Positions 7,470 to 14,797 of a stretch of 64,000 nucleotides of DNA are shown here, in pieces. Position 1 is the first letter of the stretch. The number at the start of each line of letters is the position of its first letter. The position numbers and the translations under genes were made by a program. Below the pieces are notes generated by a model, which saw nothing but the letters and a program-made list of their open reading frames with translations, did no database searches and was not told where the DNA came from. Source of the stretch: Lysinibacillus sp. SGAir0095 (GTDB lineage Bacteria > Bacillota > Bacilli > Bacillales_A > Planococcaceae); contig NZ_CP028083.1 of NCBI RefSeq assembly GCF_005491425.1, positions 3,100,001-3,164,000 of the forward strand. The letters are read 5' to 3'.

Positions 7470-7487
7470 TCTTAAATATTTCTTAAA
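7470..7487 (-). promoter_or_regulatory. Candidate VanR-like binding site upstream of vanY
   Basis: On the minus strand TTTAAGA-(4 nt)-TTTAAGA forms a direct repeat with an 11-bp period, the classical spacing of OmpR/PhoB-family response-regulator sites. It lies about 70 bp upstream of the vanY start and just after the kinase gene, so vanYZ may have their own regulated promoter. Confidence 0.5.
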
Positions 7488-7519
7488 TCATCTACCTGAA
7501 TTTAACTTTTCTCAGTATT

Positions 7520-8617
7520 CTATTCATTTCCCTTTGGTAACCTTACTTCAAAAACTGTCTGTATTACGCTACTTTCGGCATTAATCGTACCATTATGCTG
7601 TTCCACAATATTCTTCGCAATAAATAAACCCAGACCTGTGCTATTTTCTTGATGAGTTCGTGCTTTGTCTCCGGTATAGAACATATCAAAAAGGTACGGG
7701 AGTTCAGCAGAAGGAATGCTATCACCATAATTAACAACTTGAACAATCACTTCTTCACCATCTATAAAACCATTAATATCGACATATTGACCTTCATATC
7801 CATAACGGATTGCATTAGTTAAAAGATTTTCAAAAACCCGTGCTATCAAAGCTCCATCACCAAAGATGGGTAAATGTCCAGTACTATTCATTCGAGCAAC
7901 CAAATGATTTTTTTCAAATACAGGATATAATTCTTCCTTTAGTTGATTAAGTAGGTCTGTTAAATTAATTCTCCTTTTTTCAACTGGCAGCATTCCATAG
8001 TTCATTCGAGTAATCTCGAATAATTCATCAATTAGCCTTTCTAATCGTTGAGATTTTGTAAAGGCAATCGTTAAAAAGTGATTTGCTTGTTCCTTAGTCA
8101 AACTCTCATCCTTAAGTAATAAATCCAAATATCCTAAAACAGAAGTAAGTGGCGTCCTTAAATCATGAGCCAAATTTACGACCAATTGATCCTTGCTGCT
8201 TTCCGAAAAATCCCCTCGCAGAATCGCTTCTTCCAATTTTTCACTTGCTAGATTAATGCTTTGTGCAATATCACTCAATTCATCATTTGAAGATATTTGA
8301 ACTCGATACTTAAAATCCCCCTGCGCTAGAGAATGAATTCCTTTTGAAATTTCATTGAAATAGGCAGAATATGGTTTTGTAAGTATAAAGAAAAAGTATA
8401 TTGAAAGTGGGATAAATAATAATAAAAAGAAGTTAAAATCACCAATATTTCCTATAATTCCGCGAAAATATGCTAGTGTATCTCCATAATCAACATTAGT
8501 ATAATAATACAATTGGAGCATCTTATAGAGTATGTATGTTATGGCGCCAGACAACACCATGCTTAAAACCAACAATGTTATCATTTTGGAACGAAAACCT
8601 CTCATTTTTTTACCCAT
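7520..8617 (-). CDS. VanS-like sensor histidine kinase
   Basis: 365 residues: two membrane helices (about 12-32 and 62-80) with a short extracellular loop, a HAMP region (about 80-135), then HisKA with NLAHDLRTPLTSVLGYLDLL (phospho-acceptor His151), and an HATPase_c domain with ENLLTNAIRYG (N box) and STGLGLFIAKNIV (G box). Its start overlaps the response-regulator stop by 8 bases. Together with vanY/vanZ it matches the VanRS class of envelope-sensing systems. The signal is unknown; no VanH, VanA or VanX is present nearby. Confidence 0.9.
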   Translation of the reverse strand: MGKKMRGFRSKMITLLVLSMVLSGAITYILYKMLQLYYYTNVDYGDTLAYFRGIIGNIGDFNFFLLLFIPLSIYFFFILTKPYSAYFNEISKGIHSLAQGDFKYRVQISSNDELSDIAQSINLASEKLEEAILRGDFSESSKDQLVVNLAHDLRTPLTSVLGYLDLLLKDESLTKEQANHFLTIAFTKSQRLERLIDELFEITRMNYGMLPVEKRRINLTDLLNQLKEELYPVFEKNHLVARMNSTGHLPIFGDGALIARVFENLLTNAIRYGYEGQYVDINGFIDGEEVIVQVVNYGDSIPSAELPYLFDMFYTGDKARTHQENSTGLGLFIAKNIVEQHNGTINAESSVIQTVFEVRLPKGNE

Positions 8618-9305
8618 TGAATTTATAGCCTACTCCCCATACAGTTTTAATCAATTTGTTTTTTCGCTGATCCTCTTCAAGTTTTTTCCGTAAAGTTCGT
8701 ATATGAACCATAACGGTGTTTCCATTTTCATAGTATGCATCTCCCCATACCTTCTGAAAAATATCTTCTGCACTATAAACTTTATTTGGATTACTAGCTA
8801 GTAAATATAAAATTTCAAACTCTTTTGGGGTCAATTCAATATTCTTGCCATATAGAGTAACAGTACGTTGTTCAGGAGATATCATTAATCCTCCAAATTC
8901 CAAATTTAAGTTCTGCTTGGTTTTAGGTTGATTCAATTTCATATAGCGTCGCAACTGTGCATTTACCCGAGCAACCATTTCAATCGGAATAAATGGCTTC
9001 GTCATATAATCGTCTGCTCCAATTACCAGTCCCTGTACTTTGTCAAAATCCGACGTTTTAGCACTCAAAAAAATGATGGGCAAATTGTGTTGTTCGCGAA
9101 TACGTCTCGTTACTTCATACCCATCCATTTTCGGCATCATAATATCCAAAATCAACAAGTCAATAGCTTGAGTCTCGACAACTCTTAAAGCCTCTTGCCC
9201 ATCTGAAACTTTAATAACATGGTATCCTTCTTTTTCCAAATGAATGGCAATCAGATCAGCAATTTCATCATCATCGTCAGCAATTAATATCGAAATATCT
9301 CTCAT
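8610..9305 (-). CDS. VanR-like OmpR-family response regulator
   Basis: 231 residues: a receiver domain with the acidic pocket (Asp10-Asp12), phospho-acceptor Asp54 in LLILDIMMPKMDGYEV, and Lys near residue 103, then a winged helix (about 130-230) with ELTPKEFEILYLLASNPNKVYSAEDIF and GVGYKF. First gene of the cell-wall operon. AGGAGTGG precedes the ATG. It overlaps the kinase gene. Likely target: the 11-bp direct repeats upstream of vanY. Confidence 0.92.
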   Translation of the reverse strand: MRDISILIADDDDEIADLIAIHLEKEGYHVIKVSDGQEALRVVETQAIDLLILDIMMPKMDGYEVTRRIREQHNLPIIFLSAKTSDFDKVQGLVIGADDYMTKPFIPIEMVARVNAQLRRYMKLNQPKTKQNLNLEFGGLMISPEQRTVTLYGKNIELTPKEFEILYLLASNPNKVYSAEDIFQKVWGDAYYENGNTVMVHIRTLRKKLEEDQRKNKLIKTVWGVGYKFNG

Positions 9306-9518
9306 CTTCCCACTCCTAAATAAAAGTTAACATTCAGCTAGATTAATGTGCCCTAACCATTTTTTATTATTTCCTTTTCTTTCTCGAAAATATGAACCAA
9401 GTTTAACTTAAATTCACTTTTCTAATTTTGAATTTTGTATGTGAATTCTTCTAATACACCAATATAACATAACTAATTATTGTGTTGTTTAAGAGTCTTA
9501 TCCCATTAATTTCTCTTT

Positions 9519-9571
9519 TCATGAAGAAAAGCACAATTCATACTGCAGAATTGCGCCAGATCGTAATATAA
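9519..9571 (+). repeat. Palindromic intergenic repeat, copy 5
   Basis: GCACAATTC and GAATTGCGCC stem, then AGATCGTAATATAAGG, an alternative right flank shared with the copies near 14.7 and 19.2 kb. Confidence 0.7.
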
Positions 9572-9840
9572 GGTTTGTGAAATAAAAATAGATTACAACT
9601 AAATAAGGAAAGTTTATGATTTATAGCTTCTTGTTTTGTAGCATTCTACCAACATTTTACACAAAACCTACGTTAAGACATTTTATCATATAATTATCTG
9701 TAAGAATTGTCCCTTTGACAATTGTGGCAGGTTCGATTCACTTATTGTACGAAGGGTAGCTTTAGTGGAAAAGGAATTTAAATAGACCATATTCATTTAG
9801 AACATGTTTAATCAAAATTTTCAAAAAGCTGCATCAACAT

Positions 9841-9926
9841 CCTTTATTCCATTAAATGGCACTATTCTTGAAGAAAGACCTTTGCTTATTCAAAGAAAGA
9901 ACCAGATTCTGGAATAAGCTACTGCT
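9841..9926 (+). repeat. Palindromic intergenic repeat, copy 6
   Basis: Contains TTATTCCATTAAATGGC, the left module also found near 13.2 and 19.2 kb, then a diverged CTTTCC-type stem with CTTATTCAAAG, then AGATTCTGGAATAAG. Confidence 0.65.
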
Positions 9927-10054
9927 CAATAACTTCGTAGTAAGATAAATCTGGGGATGACCTTCAGAGTATTTTCTATTCAAACAAGTATCTTTGAAAA
10001 ATCATCCTTATCCAGAGTGCTTGCTCCAAAAAGTATTTTTAATTTTAAATTCCT

Positions 10055-10879
10055 TTATATACGACTATCTTTTAAAAACCGGATACTATCGATTTTCCAT
10101 GCATCTGCGGGGGAAAAACGGAATAGATAAATATCCCCTTCAAAGTATTTTCTTTCCGAATTACTATTTACCCATTCGATTTCAACTGGCACTTGAAGAC
10201 TTATATTATTTACTAGGTCTTCGACAGGTAACATAGAGATCTGTTTCAAATTTATATTTTCAATCGATTGAATATGCTCTTTCCAGTCAATTTGCTGAAG
10301 GGAAATGTTTGAGATTATCCGCGAATCCTGCTGCTTAAATCCAGCTACAAAGGCATTAATTAGTTCATACGGGTCTGTGCTGGTAACATACTCTTCAAGT
10401 TTGCCTGCTGCTTTTAAAATCATTAGTTCATGTGATAAGTCCATTGAGTTTGTGCTGTGGGTTTTACTTCCATAAAAATGGATGCAAAAATGACCAGGAA
10501 AATCATTTTCTAATGCACCAGCACCATGTGGCATCCCATGCATTGAAGCCGCAATCCATTGATCACCATGAATGACAATAATAGCTCTTCGTTTCCAGCT
10601 CCATTTGCCGCCATATATCTCATTCATTATTTTCGTATCCTTTGAAGTCAAGGGCTGAACGTCCGCATGGCGGTTTCCTGCACGTCTCTGCACCTTAAAC
10701 ATTTTCCCTGTTTCCACATCCAATACTGTAAACTTACTGTATTTTGGCAAAATCCCATTAACTTTTTCCCAAGGGAGCATTTCAATCTGAATGCCCACAT
10801 TTTCATCTTTTGCTAAAACATTGGAACAGTGACTGAACAAGGTAATTATTAAAAGAATGACCGTAATAACAGTTCGCAT
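10055..10879 (-). CDS. Secreted protein with a conserved GNRHADVxP / GHFCIHF domain
   Basis: 274 residues with a clear signal peptide (about 1-23, cleavage near LAKDE). The middle domain (about 55-150) contains VQRRAGNRHADVQPLT, YGGKWSWKRR, ASMHGMPHG and GHFCIHFYGSKTH. From memory this domain is shared with secreted or peptidoglycan-binding proteins of Clostridia and Bacilli. The conserved His and Cys residues suggest a catalytic domain, perhaps like an L,D-transpeptidase Cys/His site, but this is inference. The C-terminal 100 residues look like a small accessory domain. It follows the VanRSYZ-like operon across a long spacer, so a wall-related job is plausible. Confidence 0.6.
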   Translation of the reverse strand: MRTVITVILLIITLFSHCSNVLAKDENVGIQIEMLPWEKVNGILPKYSKFTVLDVETGKMFKVQRRAGNRHADVQPLTSKDTKIMNEIYGGKWSWKRRAIIVIHGDQWIAASMHGMPHGAGALENDFPGHFCIHFYGSKTHSTNSMDLSHELMILKAAGKLEEYVTSTDPYELINAFVAGFKQQDSRIISNISLQQIDWKEHIQSIENINLKQISMLPVEDLVNNISLQVPVEIEWVNSNSERKYFEGDIYLFRFSPADAWKIDSIRFLKDSRI

Positions 10880-11002
10880 TTATCTCACTCAATTTCATTA
10901 TATTTTGAAAAACTTTAGCCTACAGAAAGCTTTCCTAAAATAGTTTGGATGTATTCATCATTTCCTGTAATTATTTAAAGGGCAATAAATGAAGGACTAG
11001 CG

Positions 11003-11038
11003 AAAAAAGCCAGCGATATTTAGAATTCATCGCTAGCT
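11003..11038 (-). terminator. Terminator at the 3' end of the Nudix remnant
   Basis: On the minus strand GCTAGCGAT pairs with ATCGCTGGC, followed by six T. It overlaps the stop of the remnant at 11037. Confidence 0.65.
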
Positions 11039-11277
11039 ACTTTCTTTTCATGTATATGAACAAAAATCGTTTTAATCTGTTTGTTTTAACTTCATCTATA
11101 GACCAACATGGATGTTTGTAGACAAGAAGTCTTTGTACAATATCTATATCAATACACTTAATAAAATGGACATCTTTAATAGGTTCTTGTATTTCTTCTA
11201 ACATTTTTTCTTTGTAGGCAGGCTCGATAACTTTCATTCTCTTCAATTCCACCAACAGGTAAAGAATAATTCCCCAT
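11037..11277 (-). pseudogene. Frameshifted Nudix hydrolase remnant
   Basis: On the minus strand one frame from 11277 reads MGNYSLPVGGIEENES, the start of a Nudix box (GG-x-E-x-x-E). The continuation, EPAYKEKMLEEIQEPI (like the AxxRELxEExG half of the box), lies in a neighbouring frame, which stays open to 11037. Joining the two frames gives a plausible Nudix box with a degraded RE-EE core. It has its own downstream terminator, so it was once a transcribed gene. The family call is moderate because both halves are diverged. Confidence 0.45.
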
Positions 11278-11304
11278 TAGTGTATATGTAATACTTTACA
11301 ATCT

Positions 11305-11345
11305 CAATTCCTTCCTCAACAATCTGGAATTGCCCCAAATTATGG
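11305..11345 (+). repeat. Partial palindromic intergenic repeat, copy 7
   Basis: Only the left arm CTCAACAATCTGG and a shortened core are left. It abuts the 5' side of the Nudix remnant. Confidence 0.45.
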
Positions 11346-11410
11346 ATTAACTTCGATACCTTTATTAGCTGATTTAGTTCAGCAAGATGAATCTTTGTAT
11401 AATTCAAACC

Positions 11411-11438
11411 TTGACTTAGATTTAAAGCTGTGTATAAT
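11411..11438 (+). promoter_or_regulatory. Sigma-A promoter for the guanidine riboswitch transcript
   Basis: TTGACT, a 16-bp spacer and TATAAT. The predicted transcription start near 11445 lies about 20 bases before the riboswitch aptamer. Confidence 0.8.
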
Positions 11439-11465
11439 ACAAGGTAATTGCATAAGTTGAATGTT

Positions 11466-11598
11466 TTCTAGGGTTCCGCAGCAGTCAATGTTGGTCTGGT
11501 CCGAGAGAAAACTCACAGCTTTGCTGTGTCACGGAAGGATAAAAGCCTGGGAGAAACTGTTTTTACAGTTGTCTCTCAGGCTTTTATCGTTTTTTTTT
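11466..11598 (+). promoter_or_regulatory. Guanidine-I riboswitch (ykkC class) with terminator
   Basis: The aptamer has the conserved blocks of the ykkC/guanidine-I class in order: CTAGGGTTCCG (11468-11478), GGTCTGGTCCGAGAG, ACTCACAGC...GTGTCACGGAAGGATAAAAGCC. The 3' aptamer strand (AAAAGCCTGGGAGA, 11541-11554) also forms the left arm of a strong terminator with 11571-11586, followed by a run of nine T. Guanidinium binding would hold the aptamer strand and prevent the terminator, turning on the two exporter genes downstream. Strong fit to the known class and its known targets. Confidence 0.93.
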
Positions 11599-11627
11599 GG
11601 CAAGAATATATTTGGAGGTGTCTTTAG

Positions 11628-11969
11628 ATGAATATAGACTGGATTAAAGTAATTGTGGCTGCTTTCTTTGAAGTTTTTTGGGTTATTGGTTTAAAACATG
11701 CGTATGACTTTTGGACATGGACTGGAACTATCATTGCTATATTCGTTAGCTTTTATTTAATGATAATGGCCGGCCGTAAACTTCCTGTAGGAACTGTATA
11801 TGCGATTTTTGTTGGGTTAGGTACAGCTGGTACTGTCTTTTCAGAAATCCTATTCTTTGGTGAACCATTTAAAGTAGAAAAAATACTATTAATATTGCTG
11901 TTATTAGCAGGAGTAATTGGCTTGAAATTAGTAACAAAAGACAAATTTCAGGAAGGTGATGAATCCTAA
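11628..11969 (+). CDS. ykkC: Guanidinium exporter subunit, SMR family (YkkC-like)
   Basis: 113 residues, four membrane helices. The SMR glutamate is in the first helix ([15 protein letters not shown]), and [19 protein letters not shown] is the Gdx-type signature that sets guanidinium exporters apart from QacE-type pumps. GGAGGTG lies 7 bases before the ATG. It follows a guanidine-I riboswitch and overlaps the next gene by one base. With its partner it would form a heterodimeric antiporter that exports guanidinium. Confidence 0.93.
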   Translation: MNIDWIKVIVAAFFEVFWVIGLKHAYDFWTWTGTIIAIFVSFYLMIMAGRKLPVGTVYAIFVGLGTAGTVFSEILFFGEPFKVEKILLILLLLAGVIGLKLVTKDKFQEGDES

Positions 11970-12283
11970 TGGCTTGGATTTCTTTAATTCTCGCAGGTCT
12001 GTGTGAAATGTTTGGTGTTGCCATGATCAATAAATTACACAAAGACCGCAATTGGCAATCAATAGTTCTTTTAGTTCTTGGATTCGGGGCAAGTTTTATA
12101 TTTCTTGCTTATTCAATGGAAACACTTCCTATGGGTACAGCTTATGCTATCTGGACTGGGATTGGTGCTTCTGGCGGAGCAATTTTAGGCATGATATTTT
12201 ATGGTGAATCAAAAGACTGGAGAAGACTTATTTTTATCGGAATGGTATTAGGTGCTGCAGTAGGTTTAAAACTTGTCTCATAA
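11969..12283 (+). CDS. ykkD: Guanidinium exporter subunit, SMR family (YkkD-like)
   Basis: 104 residues, four membrane helices, with the SMR glutamate in LAGLCEMFGVAMINK and the Gdx-type motif LPMGTAYAIWTGIGASGGAI. It starts at ATG 11969 within the TAATG overlap with the first subunit, so translation is coupled. Length and order match the known ykkCD pairs under this riboswitch class. Confidence 0.93.
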   Translation: MAWISLILAGLCEMFGVAMINKLHKDRNWQSIVLLVLGFGASFIFLAYSMETLPMGTAYAIWTGIGASGGAILGMIFYGESKDWRRLIFIGMVLGAAVGLKLVS

Positions 12284-12301
12284 ATGAGTGATGGATTGTA
12301 G

Positions 12302-12350
12302 TATAAAGAAGATAATCTAATAATTTATACAGATTATCTTCTTTATCTTT
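12302..12350 (+). terminator. Terminator after the guanidinium exporter pair
   Basis: AAAGAAGATAATCT and AGATTATCTTCTTT form a 14-bp stem, 20 bp after the stop. A palindromic repeat copy begins immediately after it. Confidence 0.75.
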
Positions 12351-12436
12351 GTCCAACAATATGAAGAATTGCGCCAGATTGTGGAACATCTTTTTACTAT
12401 GAAATTGTTAATCTAAATCATCCGTTAGTTTAAGTG
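12350..12436 (+). repeat. Palindromic intergenic repeat, copy 8
   Basis: TCCAACAATATG, AAGAATTGCGCC, AGATTGTGGAAC, then after about 30 bases the right-end motif CCGTTAGTTTAAG (12421-12433). It lies beyond the 3' end of the minus-strand SMR gene. Confidence 0.75.
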
Positions 12437-12464
12437 AAATGTATCTAATTTTCCCTTTCTTAAC

Positions 12465-12851
12465 TTATTCAGTTTCATTATCAATTACTGTTACTAGGTT
12501 TGCGTTTTCATTTTCACTAATTGATTCACCATGACCAGGTCCAAAAAGATTTAATAATATTACCCCTATAAGAATTAAGACAATTCCGGAAACACTGGCG
12601 ATGTTTATTTTTTCTTTCCATATTAAAACCGAAATTATAGTGGTAGCAATAATCCCTATACCAGACCAAAGTGCATAGGCTGTATTTAATGGAATAGTTT
12701 TCATTGCTAGTGATAAAAAGAAAAAGGAACCTACAAAAGCAATAATCAAACTAATAGTGGGGTATATTTTTGTAAATCCTTCAGACGCTTTAATCATAGA
12801 TGAACCAATGAGTTCACCTACAATTGCTAGTAATAAATATAAATATGACAT
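12465..12851 (-). CDS. SMR family multidrug efflux protein (EmrE/QacE type)
   Basis: 128 residues from ATG 12851, chosen because AGGAGG lies 9 bases upstream; a longer frame to 12887 has no ribosome site. Four membrane helices; the substrate/proton glutamate is in AIVGELIGSSMIKASEGFT, and TIPLNTAYALWSGIGI is the QacE-type motif, not the Gdx-type. It is therefore likely a quaternary-cation or dye exporter, distinct from the adjacent guanidinium exporter. The C-terminus has an unusual acidic tail of about 25 residues. Monocistronic and bracketed by repeat copies. Confidence 0.9.
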   Translation of the reverse strand: MSYLYLLLAIVGELIGSSMIKASEGFTKIYPTISLIIAFVGSFFFLSLAMKTIPLNTAYALWSGIGIIATTIISVLIWKEKINIASVSGIVLILIGVILLNLFGPGHGESISENENANLVTVIDNETE

Positions 12852-13426
12852 AATACTTGTCCTCCTGTTTCTATATGATAATCTCACTTAAAATATGGGT
12901 TAGGCCTATATTTAATTGTTAGTTTACAAAAAAATTTATTTACTTATAAGACTTTAATTTATTTAAATCTGTGCGCAAAAATCAATATAGTTTTGTGGGA
13001 AGAAGAAACATTTATATTTTTTCAATAATGCAGAGCTAATTCTATACACCTATTTGAACTTCTTTAATCGTAGATAAAAATGTAAATCCTTCTTCCACTT
13101 TACTTCTCGTTACTTTATGTACAAAACTTCAAAAATTTATTTTAGCTCTAACATACATATCCAATTTTCTTTATAGTGTTATTTAATTAAATGGCACTAA
13201 AATGAAAAACGAGCACTTATCCTTGTTCAAGGAAAGCACTCGATTGTGGAAGATCGATAAATATTATTTTGTTCCCTAAAAAATATACTTTCTCTAGAAA
13301 AACTACCCGTTTATCAAAAAAAGACTATCCCATTTCCAACATTGATCACCAATTTTAGAGAAGATTCTATATCATTAATCAAAACTTTTCTTAACTAACC
13401 ATAAAAAATTGAACTAGTACTTGTGA
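12852..13426. other. Gene-free stretch with one repeat copy
   Basis: Very AT-rich; no coding frame or stable RNA recognised. The only structure is the repeat at 13146-13253. Confidence 0.5.
13146..13253 (+). repeat. Palindromic intergenic repeat, copy 9 (CTTTCC-type)
   Basis: Left-end module CTCTAACATACATATCC, then GTGTTATTTAATTAAATGGC, the GAGCACTTATCCTT / AAGGAAAGCACTC stem (13211-13241), then CGATTGTGGAAGA. One of the more complete copies. Confidence 0.8.
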
Positions 13427-13654
13427 CTAGATTCTCTTTTTAACATCTTCTCTTATTAATCCAATAATATTATCAGATAAATTTGCTGGAAGAGACGTAC
13501 CATCTTTAAATAACCATGTATTAATTATTTCAAGGTCTGCTTTTTTAAATGTAATGCTATAATCTTTATTTTGGTAAGTAAAATCAATAGTCACGAATTC
13601 TTCACCATCTAATTCAACATCAATGATCATATTTTTTATTTCATATGGCTTCAT
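13427..13654 (-). CDS. Small hypothetical protein
   Basis: 75 residues, acidic, no signal or membrane segment. It reads as a compact beta-rich domain (VELDGEEFVTIDFTYQNKDYSITF) with a helical tail. GAGGAG lies 7 bases before the ATG, and codon use looks coding. It sits alone between two repeat copies, like several other small genes in this part of the window. Family not recognised; an immunity-type protein is one possibility. Confidence 0.55.
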   Translation of the reverse strand: MKPYEIKNMIIDVELDGEEFVTIDFTYQNKDYSITFKKADLEIINTWLFKDGTSLPANLSDNIIGLIREDVKKRI

Positions 13655-13766
13655 GAATAGTCTCCTCGTTTATCATACTTTTATATAGAGTTAACTTTAT
13701 ATTTCTCTTTATTCACTATTTTCAACTAATCTACACAGATTATTTTAAAAAAGAAAAAGCAGCCTT

Positions 13767-13835
13767 TCTATTCAGTTAACGCACCCTTTCAAAGACGCTT
13801 TCTTTATTCAGAAAAGCGTCCGATAGTTGGAGACC
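13767..13835 (+). repeat. Palindromic intergenic repeat, copy 10
   Basis: GACGCTTTCT and AGAAAAGCGTC stem (13794-13820) then CGATAGTTGGAGA. Its right edge touches the stop codon of the pseudogene at 13837. Confidence 0.75.
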
Positions 13836-13836
13836 T

Positions 13837-14127
13837 CTATTTAATTCTTCTTCCCATAATATTGAATATACAATGACTATCAAATTCATTAGTTTTCTTT
13901 AAAAAACTTGAATAGCTTGCAAACCATAATGACGATGAATACTTTCTAATTGAGTAAAGATAAGTTTTTTCTATTTCATTATCCAGTTTAATTAACAATT
14001 AATCTATTTCAGCTGAATTATGGTCACGCATCGAGAATGTATTTAACCTACTTTGTAGTTCATACAAGTTAAAATCTCCATTTTCAAATTGCTTAAATAT
14101 TTCTATTAGTTGATTAATTGTACACAT
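13837..14127 (-). pseudogene. Small protein gene interrupted by one in-frame TAA
   Basis: From ATG 14125-14127 (AGGAGTAAATTG upstream) the frame gives 42 residues, MCTINQLIEIFKQFENG..., then TAA at 13999-14001. The same frame then runs 53 more codons to TAG 13837-13839 without another stop. Both halves have coding-like helical, charged composition, so a single substitution would restore a 96-residue protein. It is 24 bp after the DUF4304 gene on the same strand and could be its former operon partner. Family not recognised. Confidence 0.5.
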
Positions 14128-14151
14128 CAATTTACTCCTATATTCAATAAC

Positions 14152-14571
14152 TCATTCGATTATGAAATTGGTAATCCATGAACGATCTTTAATTTTTAAT
14201 AAATCTACAACAGTGAAAGCCACTTTCTCAAATTCTTCTTCAGATTTTTCCTTCTCAAAACTAAACCATATACCATCTTCATCTTTTGATTTAGCCCCTA
14301 ACCTAAATCGTTCATTTACATCATGTGCAGTAACTTTATTAGGTAAGATTTGCTCTCCCCAATATGTTGTTACTCCTTCAACTGAACATGTTGCTAACTC
14401 AACTACAAATGATCCACCCCATCTGTCAAATTGAAAAGTAATTAAATCTATATTTGTTTCATTTTTTCTTCTAAAGTGAGGTAATGTTCCTTTAAACCCT
14501 TGTTCTCTTAGAAAAGGTACTGCAACTTTTTTTAAAGCATTATTCATCATTTCCCTTTCATTCGATGCCAT
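14152..14571 (-). CDS. DUF4304 family protein
   Basis: 139 residues, soluble. The N-terminal half has the DUF4304 pattern: a helix ending in FLREQGFKGTLPHFRRKN, then IDLITFQFDRWGGSFVVELA. The C-terminal half is helical. AGGAG lies 6 bases before the ATG. Function unknown; the domain occurs in scattered small proteins, and an immunity role has been suggested by context in other genomes, which I cannot confirm here. It lies upstream of a broken small gene and between repeat copies. Confidence 0.7.
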   Translation of the reverse strand: MASNEREMMNNALKKVAVPFLREQGFKGTLPHFRRKNETNIDLITFQFDRWGGSFVVELATCSVEGVTTYWGEQILPNKVTAHDVNERFRLGAKSKDEDGIWFSFEKEKSEEEFEKVAFTVVDLLKIKDRSWITNFIIE

Positions 14572-14663
14572 TTTCTACTCCTAGTTGAGTTTTAATATTT
14601 AAATAACATTATTATTTTATCCTTATGACATTTATTATAAATGTGATTTTTCTTTTCTATGCG

Positions 14664-14797
14664 TTCCTCCACAATCTGGCTCTATGCACGATTCCTTATC
14701 AAGAATTGCGCCCGATCGTAATATAAGTTAGCCAGATTTTTCTGGTTGACCTTTTGTTGAAGATTGTAATTCAACTAAAGCCCTCGTTAGTTCAATA
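14664..14797 (+). repeat. Palindromic intergenic repeat, copy 11 (near full length)
   Basis: TCCACAATCTGGC, the CACGATTCCTT / AAGAATTGCGCC stem, CGATCGTAATATAAG, a second hairpin made of TTAGCCAGA and TCTGGTTGACC, and the right end CCTCGTTAGTTCAATAG. The right end contains the stop codon of the adjoining minus-strand gene (TAA at 14787-14789). Confidence 0.85.

Larger units (their letters stand above)
9306..10054. other. Long intergenic stretch with two repeat copies
   Basis: No gene is supported. The left end is the upstream region of the VanR-like gene, with a single TTTAAG half-site near 9410. The rest holds repeat copies at 9519-9571 and 9841-9926 separated by about 270 AT-rich bases without coding character. 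Confidence 0.5.

Noticed and set aside
11628..12283. General multidrug SMR pair (EbrAB-like)
   Set aside because: The guanidine-I riboswitch and Gdx-type motifs ([17 protein letters not shown]) indicate guanidinium export.
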